This document shows positions 8,483 to 17,185 of a DNA stretch of 64,000 bases, piece by piece (position 1 is the first letter of the stretch; the number at the start of each line of letters is the position of its first letter). Source of the stretch: Holophagales bacterium (lineage in GTDB: Bacteria; Acidobacteriota; Thermoanaerobaculia; UBA5066); contig JADJZB010000023.1 in NCBI GenBank assembly GCA_016719485.1, positions 186,001-250,000 of the forward strand. Direction: 5' to 3'. Under the pieces are notes generated by a model, which was not told the origin of the DNA, ran no database searches, and saw only the letters and a program-made list of their open reading frames with translations. Both the position numbers and the translations under genes were made by a program.

Positions 8483-9858
8483 GGAGGATCGTCATCCTGG
8501 GCGGCGGGACGAGCGGCCTCTCGCTCGCCTTCCTGAGGAACCAGAATCCGGCGCCCGGAGACGACATCCTCGTCCTCGAGGAAGGGCCGCAGCCCGGCGG
8601 GAGCCTCCGGACGCTGCGCGAGGAAGGGTTCGTCCTGGAGGCGGGTCCGCACACGCTCCGGACGACACCCGCCGCCGAACGCCTCGTCACCAGCCTCGAC
8701 CTGGACGACGAGGTCCTCGTCGCCGACCCGCGGACCCCTCGCTGGATCGTGAGGGGCGGCAGGGCCCGGGCGGTCTCCCCCGGCCCCGCGGGACTCCTCT
8801 CGACGGCAATCCCGTTCGGAGCGAAGTTGCGCGCCCTGAAGGAGCCGTTCGTCGCCCCGCGTTCCGCCGAGCTCGACGACGAGTCGGTCCACGACTTCTT
8901 CTCCCGCCGGTTCGGTACCGGCTTTGCGCGTTTCGTCGGCGAGCCGGTCGCATCCGGAGTCTGGGCCGACGACCCGAAGACCCTCTCGGCGAGGAGCGCC
9001 TTCCCGCGTCTGTGGGAGGCGGAGTCGCGGTCGGGAAGCGTCGTGCGCGACTTCCTGAAGGGACCGGGGTCGCCCCGCCCGAGGTCGACCTCGAGGACCA
9101 TCAATTTCCGTTCCGGCCTCGCGACTCTTGCCGAGCGGCTGGCTGCGAGGAGCCAGCGCGCCGGGGTGAGGGTCGAGCTGAACGCCGAGATCCTCGGGAT
9201 CGAGGGGCCATGCGACGGCGAGGACGGTGGCGGCGTCTGGAGGGTCCAGATCGCCGACGGTACGGTCTATCCAGCCGACACGCTCGTCTCGACGCTCGAC
9301 GCCAGGAGCTTCGCGTCGCTCCTCGAGACGCGCCTGCCACGGTCGGCGTCCCGCCTCTCGTCCGTGACCTACTCGCGCCTCGCCGTCGTCCTCCAGGCTT
9401 TCCGCCCCGAGCTCGCGAAGGCGGCCCCGCGCGGGTTCGGCGTCCTGGTCCCGCGCGGAGAGGGGTTCAGGTCGCTCGGGGTCCTCTACCTTTCCTCGCT
9501 TTTCCCGCAGCGCGTGCCGGAGGGCTTCGCGCTGACGACCTCGTTCTTCGGGGGCGCGCTCGACCCCTCCGCTCCCGACCTGACGGAAGGCGACCTCCTG
9601 AAGGTGGCCGAGGCCGAGGTGCGCATGCTCCACCCCGCGATCGGTCCGCGCGTCCACGAGCGCGTCCTGAAGTGGCCCGCCGCCCTTCCGCGCCTCCCCG
9701 TCGGCCACCACGCGACCCTCGACCTCCTCGCACAGGACCTCGCCGCGATCAACGCCGGGAGCGAACGCCCGCGCCTCGTCGTCACGGGCTCCTGGCGTGA
9801 CGGGGTCGGGCTCGGCGAGCGGATCACCCGCGCCGAGGAGCTCGCTCCCACGCTCTGA
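8479..9858 (+). CDS. hemG: FAD-dependent protoporphyrinogen oxidase
   Basis: Oxidises protoporphyrinogen IX to protoporphyrin IX; this is the flavin (HemY/PPOX) type. The 459 residues start with a Rossmann FAD motif (IVILGGGTSGLSLAF), a basic/acidic ADP-contact segment LVLEEGPQPGGSLRT, FVLEAGPHTLRTT, and end with a family-typical GSWRDGVGLGERI. I chose the TTG at 8479 because it overlaps the hemH stop as TTGA and places the FAD motif immediately after the start; longer in-frame readings are hemH shadow. Sequence over the middle substrate domain is divergent, but the ends are characteristic. Confidence 0.92.
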   Translation: MRRIVILGGGTSGLSLAFLRNQNPAPGDDILVLEEGPQPGGSLRTLREEGFVLEAGPHTLRTTPAAERLVTSLDLDDEVLVADPRTPRWIVRGGRARAVSPGPAGLLSTAIPFGAKLRALKEPFVAPRSAELDDESVHDFFSRRFGTGFARFVGEPVASGVWADDPKTLSARSAFPRLWEAESRSGSVVRDFLKGPGSPRPRSTSRTINFRSGLATLAERLAARSQRAGVRVELNAEILGIEGPCDGEDGGGVWRVQIADGTVYPADTLVSTLDARSFASLLETRLPRSASRLSSVTYSRLAVVLQAFRPELAKAAPRGFGVLVPRGEGFRSLGVLYLSSLFPQRVPEGFALTTSFFGGALDPSAPDLTEGDLLKVAEAEVRMLHPAIGPRVHERVLKWPAALPRLPVGHHATLDLLAQDLAAINAGSERPRLVVTGSWRDGVGLGERITRAEELAPTL

Positions 9859-9871
9859 CCCCGGAGGCCCC

Positions 9872-11665
9872 ATGCGCCACCTCCCCGTAGCCAAGACGCT
9901 CCTTCTCGCGGCCCTTCTCGGCGCGGCCGGTTTCGTCGCCCGCGCCCTGCCGGAGCGCGAGGTCCGCCTCCTGCCGGCGCGTGCGGAGCACGAGGAGGGC
10001 CGCTTCAAGCGGGCGCGGGGGCTCGGGTCTGTCCTCGCTCGCGCCTCCACCGGCCGCGAGCCGCTCGCCCCGGAGGGTGCCGGGCGGGGCTACGACGTCC
10101 TCACGTACGATCTCGCGCTCGACCTGGACCCGTCCGTCGTCGCCGTCGAGGGGCGGGTCACCGTCCGGCTCTCCTCGCTCCGGAGCGGCCTTTCCGAGGT
10201 CCGGCTGGACCTCGACGACGCGATGACGGTGCGGTCCGTCGAACGCGACGGCCGGCCGCTCGGCTCCTACTCCGCGTCCGCCGACGTCCTCCGGATCCCG
10301 CTCGACCCGCCGCTCGGCTCCGAGGAGCGGACGACGCTCGTGGTCCGCTGGGGCGGTACGCCGCTCGCGGGCGGGGCGCTCTCCTTCTGGACGGCTCCTT
10401 CGAGCGGTCCATCCGTCTCCTCCCTCGCCGAGCCTTTCGACGCCCGGACGTTCTGGCCGTGTGTCGACGACCCGGCCGACAAGGCCGTGACGACGGTCGC
10501 CGTGACCGTCCCCGAGGGCTACGTCGCCGCCTCGGCAGGCCTCGGCGCCTCCGCGCCGGCGGCCGAGCCCGGGAAGGTGACGTGGACGTGGAGGCTCCTC
10601 CAGCCGATCCCGACCTACCTCGTCTCCGTCGCCGTCGCGCGCTTCGAGACGATCGTGGCCGAGTACCGATCCCTCGACGGCACGCGGACGATGCCCGTCG
10701 TCGGCTACGTCGTCCCCGAACACGCCGCCATCAACCGGGGCCGGGTACTCTCCATGGTCGGGCACCTCGAGGTCCTTTCCTCCCTCTTCGGCGAGTATCC
10801 GTACCTCGACACGAAGTACGGGATCGCCGAAGGGAGCTTCTCGGGAGGAATGGAGCACCCGACGATCACCCTCATCGGCGCCTCGCTCCTCGGAAATCCC
10901 TCGCGCGACCTGACGAGTCTCCTCGTCCACGAGGCGGCCCACCAGTGGTGGGGCGACGAGGTGACGATGCGGACGTGGGACGACATCTGGCTCAACGAGG
11001 GGTTCGCCACCTACTCCGAAGTCCTCTATTACGAGCGCACGTCGTCCCTCGCCCCCGGGCGCCTCCTGACGACGCGCTACGACGACGGCCTCTACGCCGG
11101 CCAGCTCGGGCCCAGGGTGGTCGCTCCCGCCGACGACCCGTTCCGATTCACGGGCGCCATCTACGAGAAGGGCGCCTGGGTCCTCCACATGCTCCGCCGC
11201 GTCGTCGGCGAGGAGACGTTCTTCACCGCCGTACGCGAGTACCGGAGGCGCCACGAGCGGGGCAACGCGACGCGCGACGACCTCCGCGCCGTCTTCGAGG
11301 AGCTCTCGGGCCGGGACCTGAAGCAGTTCTTCGATCAGTGGGTCGAGACGCCGTACCGGCCCGTCCTTCGCGCCTCCTGGCGCAACGTCGCCGGCGGAAA
11401 GGTGGAGGTGACGGTCCGGCAGACCCAGGGGCACACCGTCGTCCACCCGGCGACGGAGGCAGGAGACGCGCCCCACTACCGTTTTCCGCTCGTCCTCCGC
11501 GTCTTCTCCGCCACCTCGGCCGCGACGACGGCCGTCGTCGACGTGACGAGTGCGCTGCAGACGTTCACCCTCGCTGCGCCCGGCGGAGCACCGGCCGTTT
11601 CGCTGGTGCTCGACCCCGAGGGGGATCTCCTGAAAATCGTGGAGGCCATCGGCCCGGCCTCCTGA
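9872..11665 (+). CDS. Secreted M1-family zinc aminopeptidase
   Basis: Predicted exported metallopeptidase of 597 residues. A hydrophobic N-terminus (MRHLPVAKTLLLAALLGAAG) looks like a signal peptide. The first 200 residues resemble the M1 beta domain, then SGGMEHPTITLIG gives the GxMEN-like exopeptidase motif. The zinc site is H353-E-A-A-H357-QWWG with E376 in LNEGFATY, matching HExxHx18E. The C-terminus ends in a beta-sandwich-like segment. It begins 13 bases after hemG with GGAGG upstream of the ATG, so it may be co-transcribed with the heme genes; no functional link to heme is evident. Confidence 0.92.
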   Translation: MRHLPVAKTLLLAALLGAAGFVARALPEREVRLLPARAEHEEGRFKRARGLGSVLARASTGREPLAPEGAGRGYDVLTYDLALDLDPSVVAVEGRVTVRLSSLRSGLSEVRLDLDDAMTVRSVERDGRPLGSYSASADVLRIPLDPPLGSEERTTLVVRWGGTPLAGGALSFWTAPSSGPSVSSLAEPFDARTFWPCVDDPADKAVTTVAVTVPEGYVAASAGLGASAPAAEPGKVTWTWRLLQPIPTYLVSVAVARFETIVAEYRSLDGTRTMPVVGYVVPEHAAINRGRVLSMVGHLEVLSSLFGEYPYLDTKYGIAEGSFSGGMEHPTITLIGASLLGNPSRDLTSLLVHEAAHQWWGDEVTMRTWDDIWLNEGFATYSEVLYYERTSSLAPGRLLTTRYDDGLYAGQLGPRVVAPADDPFRFTGAIYEKGAWVLHMLRRVVGEETFFTAVREYRRRHERGNATRDDLRAVFEELSGRDLKQFFDQWVETPYRPVLRASWRNVAGGKVEVTVRQTQGHTVVHPATEAGDAPHYRFPLVLRVFSATSAATTAVVDVTSALQTFTLAAPGGAPAVSLVLDPEGDLLKIVEAIGPAS

Positions 11666-11675
11666 GGGAGCACTC

Positions 11676-12833
11676 CTACCGGCTGCTCTTTCCCGGAGCC
11701 GTCGCGGCGGAGGATTTCCGGCCGGGGACCAGCGCGTCCAGGATGTCCCTGGCCGCAGCGGCGGCATTCGTCGGGAGCCCCTCGCCGGAACCGGGCCACT
11801 CGCCCCACTTCAGCTTGACGCCCAGCTTCTCCATGTTCTCCCGGCCGCGCTGCATCGCCTTGTAGAGCTCGGGAGGAGCCCCCGACGCGACTCCGAGAAA
11901 AACTGGAACACCCCTGAGCCCCGTGACGGACGCTGCGCCTCCCGGGCCCGGGTCGAAGATCCCGCCGATCGAACCGACCGCCGAGAAAAGGCCTGGAGTC
12001 CTCGCCGCGACCTCGAGGCCCAGCTTGCCCCCCCGGCCCGCGCCGACGACGATGACCGGAATCGGAACGTTCCCCGCCCGGCGACGCGATTCGCCCACCG
12101 CGCGCTTCAGGGCGTCGAGGGCGCGGTCGGGGGAGCCCCAGCCGAAACGCTTCATTCCCGAACGGGTCGGTCCGCGCGGAGCGGCCACCAGGAGACCCCG
12201 GGCCTTCGCCTCGCCCATGAACGGGCCGGCGACGGACATCGGATCGGAGTTGACCTCGTGGAGGAGGATCAGGATCGCCTTCGGCGCCCCCCCGGGGGAG
12301 ACGAAGAGCCCCTCCGAGACGACCGCGGCGTCTCCCGCGGCCCGGTTCTTCCTCGCTCCTGCGACGATCCGGGCGAACTCCGGCCTGTTCCTCAGCGAAG
12401 CGAGATCGGAGTCCTTCGCGAGAGTCGCCTCCTCGTCGAATCCGGCCGCGATGGCGCGGTCGAGCTGACGGAACGCCGCGTCGGCCTTCCCCTCGCGCGC
12501 GTCGAGGCAGGCGAGGTTGTAGGGCGCCGTCGGGAGCTCTCCCAGCTTCCACGACTCCTCGAAGAACTCCCGGGCCTTGCCGAGCTCCTTCTTCTCGACG
12601 GCGGCGACGCCGAGCCGCTCCATCTGCCACGGGTCCTTCGAAACTCCGTCGAGGTCCCGCGCATTCTGGATCTGCGCCTTGACCGCGCCCGGTGGCGCCT
12701 GCGGGCTCGTGCCGACGACGGCGCCGCCGGAACCGGAGCGGGCGGTGGGGGCGGGCCGGGCCGACTGGGCCGCCGCGGGGAGGGTGAACGTCGCGAGAAG
12801 CAGCGCCAGGGGGGCGCGAAGAGACGCCTTCAT
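11676..12833 (-). CDS. Secreted TPR plus alpha/beta-hydrolase-fold protein lacking the nucleophile Ser
   Basis: Exported protein of 385 residues with a clear signal peptide (APLALLLATFTLPAAAQS). Residues about 75-180 look like TPR-type helical repeats (EKKELGKAREFFEESWK, then a second helix pair). The rest resembles an esterase or dienelactone-hydrolase-like alpha/beta hydrolase (ILILLHEVNSDP oxyanion strand). At the nucleophile elbow the sequence is VVGAGRGGKLGLEVA, so the usual Ser of GxSxG is Gly266. It may therefore be a non-catalytic binding protein. The start is ATG 12833 at the signal peptide. It is convergent with the M1 peptidase, with a 10-base gap. Confidence 0.7.
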   Translation of the reverse strand: MKASLRAPLALLLATFTLPAAAQSARPAPTARSGSGGAVVGTSPQAPPGAVKAQIQNARDLDGVSKDPWQMERLGVAAVEKKELGKAREFFEESWKLGELPTAPYNLACLDAREGKADAAFRQLDRAIAAGFDEEATLAKDSDLASLRNRPEFARIVAGARKNRAAGDAAVVSEGLFVSPGGAPKAILILLHEVNSDPMSVAGPFMGEAKARGLLVAAPRGPTRSGMKRFGWGSPDRALDALKRAVGESRRRAGNVPIPVIVVGAGRGGKLGLEVAARTPGLFSAVGSIGGIFDPGPGGAASVTGLRGVPVFLGVASGAPPELYKAMQRGRENMEKLGVKLKWGEWPGSGEGLPTNAAAAARDILDALVPGRKSSAATAPGKSSR

Positions 12834-12933
12834 GGCGGCGGATTGTAGTCGCGCCTCTCCCGGACACCCCGGAGGGCCGCGGAAAGGCACCTTTCATGGG
12901 GCGGCGGGAGGGCACGGGCTACAATCCCTCCGG

Positions 12934-14622
12934 ATGTCCTCTTCTCCGCCGGGCACCGGCGACTACCTCAGCGACGTCTTCTTCTCCGACCTGCCCCTCC
13001 CGCATGCCGTCCGGGCAGGCATTGCCGCCTGCGGATTCGTCCGTGCGACGCCCGTCCAGGCCGCGACCCTCCCCCTGCTGCTGGCCGGCCGGGACGTGGC
13101 CGCCCAGGCTCAGACCGGCACCGGAAAGACGGCGGCGTACCTCGTCTCCATCCTCACCCGGCTTCTCGAGGCGCCGTCTCCCGCGACGCGAAAGCCGGGG
13201 GCCCCCCGCGCCCTCATCGTCGCCCCGACGCGCGAGCTGGCCGTCCAGATCGAGCACGACGCCCTCCTCCTCTCGCAGTTCGTCAAGCCCCGCATCGTGA
13301 CCGTCTACGGCGGCCTCGACTACGCCCGGCAGCGGACCCTGCTCCGGGACGGTTGCGACATCCTGATCGGGACCCCGGGACGACTGCTCGACTACGAGGG
13401 GCAGGGCGCGACGTCCTTCGGCTCGGTGGAGTGCCTCGTCATCGACGAGTGCGACCGCCTCTTCGACCTCGGCTTCCTCCCCGACCTGCTCCGCATCCTC
13501 CGGCGCTGCCCGCCTCCCAGGCGCCGCCGCTCGATGATGTTCTCGGCGACCCTCTCCTGGCGCGTCATGGAGCTCGCCTGGGAGCACATGAACGAGGCCG
13601 AGCGGATCGAGATCGCTTCCGAGAGGGTGACGGCGGACCGCGTCGTCCAGAGCCTCTTCCACGTCGGGAACGCGGAGAAGCTCTCCCTCCTCGTCGGCAT
13701 CCTCAAGCGGGAAGGCGACGCGACGCGGACGATGCTCTTCGTCAACACGAAGCGCTTCGCCGAGAGGCTCGTCGACCGTCTCGAACGGCACGGGTTCCGC
13801 TGCGGGGCGATCTCGGGCGACATCCCCCAGGCCAGGCGGCTGAAGATCCTCGCCGACTTCAAGGCCGGCAGGCTCCCGATCCTCGTCGCGACCGACGTCG
13901 CCTCCCGCGGCCTCCACATCGATGGCGTCACGCACGTCATCAACGTGGATCTCCCGATGGACCCGGAGGACTACGTCCACCGGATCGGCCGGACCGCGCG
14001 AGCGGGCCACTCGGGCCGGGCGATCTCCCTGGCCTGCGAGGACTACGTCCAGTCCCTTTCGTCGATCGAGAAGCTGATCGGGATGAAGATCCCCGTCGAG
14101 CACGCCGAAGACGCGCTCTTCACCCGGCGACCGCCGCCCCTGCGCGAGCCGGTCCGGATCTCGGGCGGGCCCCGTCACGCGGCGCCCGACGTCCGCGACG
14201 AAGACGAGGTCCCGGAGATCCCGGCACCGCCGGCCCCTCCTCCGCCCCCTTCCCGAGCCCCACGGCCGCCACAGGCCCCGCGCCCCGCGGCCACACTGCA
14301 GCCCGAACCGCCGGGAGCGCTACCTCCGCCGCCTCCCGCGCCCCCCCTGCCTCCTCCGGCGCCTTCGCCCGCCGCGGTCGATGCGGCTGTCGTTCCCGCG
14401 CCGGTCCTGGCGACGGAACCTCGGGAAGAGACGCCGGAGTCGTCCGCTGTGGCAGCGGAGGGACCCGTCGACTTCTGGACGCGCGAGGCGTTCGGGCTCG
14501 AGATCCCGGAGGAAGGCTTCGGCGTCGCCGATTCCCCTGCGGCCCCGGGCGACCCGGCCCGCAGGAAGCGCCGTCGCCGGCGCCGTCCCGCCGCGTCCGC
14601 TGCGACGCCCGTCGTCCCCTGA
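12934..14622 (+). CDS. DEAD-box-type ATP-dependent RNA helicase, RhlB-like, DECD variant
   Basis: RNA helicase of 562 residues. The core (1-390) has FXXLPLP/Q-type motif FSDLPLPHAV, Walker A AQTGTGKT ending at residue 66, VAPTRELAVQ, TPGRLLDY, motif II DECD (171-174) instead of DEAD, FSATLSW, VNTKRFAERLV, VATDVASRGLHIDGV and YVHRIGRTARAG. Layout and DRLFDLGF after motif II resemble RhlB. From about residue 395 there is a long Pro/Ala-rich tail, then an acidic DFWTREAFGLEIPEEGF segment and an Arg-rich end, likely a flexible RNA- or partner-binding tail. TACAAT (12920-12925) ends 8 bases before the ATG with no ribosome binding site. Confidence 0.93.
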   Translation: MSSSPPGTGDYLSDVFFSDLPLPHAVRAGIAACGFVRATPVQAATLPLLLAGRDVAAQAQTGTGKTAAYLVSILTRLLEAPSPATRKPGAPRALIVAPTRELAVQIEHDALLLSQFVKPRIVTVYGGLDYARQRTLLRDGCDILIGTPGRLLDYEGQGATSFGSVECLVIDECDRLFDLGFLPDLLRILRRCPPPRRRRSMMFSATLSWRVMELAWEHMNEAERIEIASERVTADRVVQSLFHVGNAEKLSLLVGILKREGDATRTMLFVNTKRFAERLVDRLERHGFRCGAISGDIPQARRLKILADFKAGRLPILVATDVASRGLHIDGVTHVINVDLPMDPEDYVHRIGRTARAGHSGRAISLACEDYVQSLSSIEKLIGMKIPVEHAEDALFTRRPPPLREPVRISGGPRHAAPDVRDEDEVPEIPAPPAPPPPPSRAPRPPQAPRPAATLQPEPPGALPPPPPAPPLPPPAPSPAAVDAAVVPAPVLATEPREETPESSAVAAEGPVDFWTREAFGLEIPEEGFGVADSPAAPGDPARRKRRRRRRPAASAATPVVP

Positions 14623-14667
14623 CGGCCCCTTCCTGCGGCTTATCATTCCTCCACCGGGAGGAGTGCC

Positions 14668-15477
14668 ATGCCGTACGCCGGAGTCCGGGGTCAGCGGTTC
14701 TACTACGAGGTCGGGGGCGAGGGAGAGTTCGTCCTCCTCCTGCACGGGGCTCTCGCCAGCGCCGACATCATGGAAGCTCCCGCGACCGGGCTGGCGTCGG
14801 GGTTCCGGGCGGCACGACTCGACCGGCGCGGCTGCGGCCGGACGACGCCGCCGACCGACGGCCCCGTCCCGCTCCACGAGGAAGCCGACGACATCCTCGC
14901 CCTCCTCGACTGGTTCTCGATCGAGAAGACCCACTTCCTGGCGCACGACGAAGGGGCCGAGGTCGCACTGGAGTTCGCCCTCAGGAACCCCGGCCGGACC
15001 GGGTCGCTCGCGCTCATGGCGCCGTCGCTCGAGGGTTTCTCCCTCAGCCCCGAGGCCGCGGTGGTGGCGGCCGACCTCCGGGCCGCGCTGAGAGCCGACG
15101 TCACGAAGGCGCTCGACGAGAAGCTCTTTCCCTCGGCGATCTTCGACGCGGCCCGCGAACGGGAAGGGATCTTCGAGCGGATCGAGGACATCTTCCGGCG
15201 CTACCCGCAGAGCCCCGGCCGCCTCGACCGGATCCCGCGCGCCGGGGCCGCCCTCGCGGGCCGCCTCGGCGCCGTCTCCGCCCGCACGTTCGTCCTCGTC
15301 GGCGAGCGCGACCAGGACGACCGGGTCCGCTGCGCGAAAGCGATCGCCGCCGGCATCCCGGGAGCCGAGCTCGCGGTCATTCCCGAGGCCTCGCGCTTCC
15401 TGCACATCGAGGAGAGCCGGGTGGTCATGCGCAGGCTCACGGACTTCTTCCTTCCCGAGCCCGAGTTCGAGCGCTGA
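14668..15477 (+). CDS. Alpha/beta-fold hydrolase with Asp nucleophile
   Basis: Cytoplasmic alpha/beta hydrolase of 269 residues with no signal peptide. The oxyanion-hole strand is VLLLHGALAS. The nucleophile elbow reads FLAHDEGAEVAL, placing Asp94 where most esterases have Ser. The catalytic His is probably H246 in SRFLHIEE and the acid lies near GERDQDD. An Asp nucleophile is typical of haloalkane/haloacetate dehalogenases and epoxide hydrolases, but the specific substrate cannot be read from sequence. The ATG has GGGAGGAG 5 bases upstream and a TATCAT hexamer at 14641-14646. It is followed by a strong terminator. Confidence 0.75.
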   Translation: MPYAGVRGQRFYYEVGGEGEFVLLLHGALASADIMEAPATGLASGFRAARLDRRGCGRTTPPTDGPVPLHEEADDILALLDWFSIEKTHFLAHDEGAEVALEFALRNPGRTGSLALMAPSLEGFSLSPEAAVVAADLRAALRADVTKALDEKLFPSAIFDAAREREGIFERIEDIFRRYPQSPGRLDRIPRAGAALAGRLGAVSARTFVLVGERDQDDRVRCAKAIAAGIPGAELAVIPEASRFLHIEESRVVMRRLTDFFLPEPEFER

Positions 15478-15492
15478 CCCGTTCTCGAACGG

Positions 15493-15518
15493 AAACGGGG
15501 GCCTCGCGGCCCCCGTTT
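15493..15518. terminator. Hairpin terminator between the hydrolase gene and rho
   Basis: Perfect 11-bp inverted repeat (aaacgggggcc / ggcccccgttt) with a 4-base loop. It is flanked by A and T runs on both sides and can serve both convergent genes, since rho ends at 15542 on the other strand. Confidence 0.75.
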
Positions 15519-15541
15519 CGCGCGATCCCCGGACGCAGGCG

Positions 15542-16942
15542 TCAGGCGATCGACTTGAGGAACTCGGCGTTCAGCTTCGTCCGCGTCAGCTTCGAGAGGA
15601 GGAGGTCCATCGCGTCGATCGGCTTGACCGAGGCGAGGGCGCGGCGGAGCTTGTGGATCTTCGGCAGCTCGTCGGCCGTGTAGAGCTTCTCTTCCTTGCG
15701 CGTCCCGGAGGCCGGGATGTTGATGCACGGGAAGATGCGCCGGTCGAAGAGCCCGCGGTCGAGGATGATCTCGCAGTTCCCCGTCCCCTTGAACTCCTCG
15801 AAGATGACGTCGTCCATCCGGCTGCCGGTGTCGACGAGACACGTCGCGACGATCGTCAGCGAGCCGCCGTCCTCGTGGTTGCGGGCGCCACCGAAGAAGC
15901 GCCGCGGCTTCTCCATCGTCCGCGCGTCGATGCCCCCGGAGAGGATCTTGCCGCTCCCGCGCTGCTCGTTGTTGTAGGCGCGGCTCATCCGCGTCAGCGA
16001 GTCGCAGAAGATGACGACGTCCTTGCCGATCTCGACGAGCCGCTTGGCCCTCTCGAACGTCGCCTCGGCGACGGCGATGTGGTGGGCGGCGGTCATGTCG
16101 GCCGAGGACGCGATGACCTGCCCGGTGATCGACCGCTGCATGTCGGTCACTTCCTCGGGCCGCTCGTCGACGAGGAGCATGAGGAGGACGACGTCGGGGT
16201 CGTTCTTGGCGATGGCGTTCGCCATCGTCTTGAGGAGGAACGTCTTTCCGGCCTTCGGCGGGGCGACGATGAGGCAGCGCTGTCCGCGGCCGATCGGAAC
16301 GACGAGGTCGAGGACGCGTCCCGAGTTCTCGTCGGGCCCCGTCTCCATCCTCAGCCGGCGGTTCGGGTCGATGGAGACTCCCTTGTGGAACTGGATGTAC
16401 CTCGCCCGGTACTCGGCAGGTGTCATCCCTTCGATCGAGACGATCTTCTGGACCATCGGCCCCTTGGGTCCGCGGGCGACCGCCTCGGCCTCGATGAGGA
16501 GTCCGTCCTCGAGGTCTTCCGCCTCGACGAGGTACTTCGGGAGGAACGGATCCCCCTTTTCGGCGTAGAAGGTCTCCGACGAAACGACGAGGCCCGAATG
16601 GTCGCCGTGGAGCTTGACGAGACCTCGGATCGTGACCGCGGGCGCCGCCTGCGGAGCACTCTCGCGGCGCGGGGCACCCTCGCTCGAGGGCTCGGCTCCC
16701 GCCGGCGCGTCCGCACCCGCCGGGCCCTTGGTCCTGCCGCGCCGCCGTCGGCGGCGCCGCCGGCGGCGGGAGGGCTCACCGGGAGCGTCGGTTCCCTCGA
16801 CGGGAGAGGCCTCGGCGTCGCCGTCGCCATCTCCCGCACCGTCCCCCTCGTCGTCGGGGCCCTCAGGGAAGTCCTCGACGGCGGTGTTCTCGATGGGCGG
16901 CAGAACCGCTTCTTCGCGCTCTTTCGGATCGAACTCGTCCAA
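15542..16942 (-). CDS. rho: Transcription termination factor Rho
   Basis: Hexameric RNA-dependent ATPase that ends transcription. The motor domain is well conserved: VVPIGRGQRCLIVAPPKAGKT (Walker A near 226-235), LLVDERPEEVTDM, RSITGQVIASS, SGGIDARTMEKPRRFFG, GSLTIVATCLVDTGSRMDDV and EEFKGTGNCE. The N-terminal 100 residues are unusual: an acidic Gly/Asp-rich stretch, ten consecutive Arg (59-68), then an Ala/Pro-rich linker. The RNA-binding domain (about 103-195) is divergent. I chose TTG 16942, which has GGAGGT 4 bases upstream, giving 466 residues; the longer reading from 17029 adds a segment that does not look like protein. A leader of about 200 bases precedes it. Confidence 0.96.
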   Translation of the reverse strand: MDEFDPKEREEAVLPPIENTAVEDFPEGPDDEGDGAGDGDGDAEASPVEGTDAPGEPSRRRRRRRRRRGRTKGPAGADAPAGAEPSSEGAPRRESAPQAAPAVTIRGLVKLHGDHSGLVVSSETFYAEKGDPFLPKYLVEAEDLEDGLLIEAEAVARGPKGPMVQKIVSIEGMTPAEYRARYIQFHKGVSIDPNRRLRMETGPDENSGRVLDLVVPIGRGQRCLIVAPPKAGKTFLLKTMANAIAKNDPDVVLLMLLVDERPEEVTDMQRSITGQVIASSADMTAAHHIAVAEATFERAKRLVEIGKDVVIFCDSLTRMSRAYNNEQRGSGKILSGGIDARTMEKPRRFFGGARNHEDGGSLTIVATCLVDTGSRMDDVIFEEFKGTGNCEIILDRGLFDRRIFPCINIPASGTRKEEKLYTADELPKIHKLRRALASVKPIDAMDLLLSKLTRTKLNAEFLKSIA

Positions 16943-17175
16943 GCTGACCTCCGGAACGGGCCATCCGTGGCCGCTCCGATTCCTGTGGGTCGCCCGCGCG
17001 GGCACTGCGGCCCAGGCGAACGGCACCATGCCATTTCAGGTCCGAGGGGGAGGGCGGGTCGTGATCCTCGCGTCTCCCTCGCCCGGCGCCCCGTTCGCGC
17101 CTCCCGCTTCTGCGGGGCCGCGCCGCGCCGGACCAGACAACCCACATGCTAATCCCGAATCGAATCCGCCGTCAA
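16943..17175 (-). promoter_or_regulatory. rho promoter and long 5' leader
   Basis: A sigma-70-type promoter reads TTGACG (17175-17170), an 18-base spacer and TAGCAT (17151-17146). This predicts an untranslated leader of roughly 195 bases before the TTG start of rho. A long leader fits the known autogenous control of rho by Rho-dependent attenuation in other bacteria; that control is inferred here. Confidence 0.55.
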
Positions 17176-17185
17176 TGCGACCTTC

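Noticed and set aside
16943..17029. Longer Rho starting at 17029
   Set aside because: The added segment is unlike protein, while TTG 16942 has a strong ribosome binding site at the right distance.
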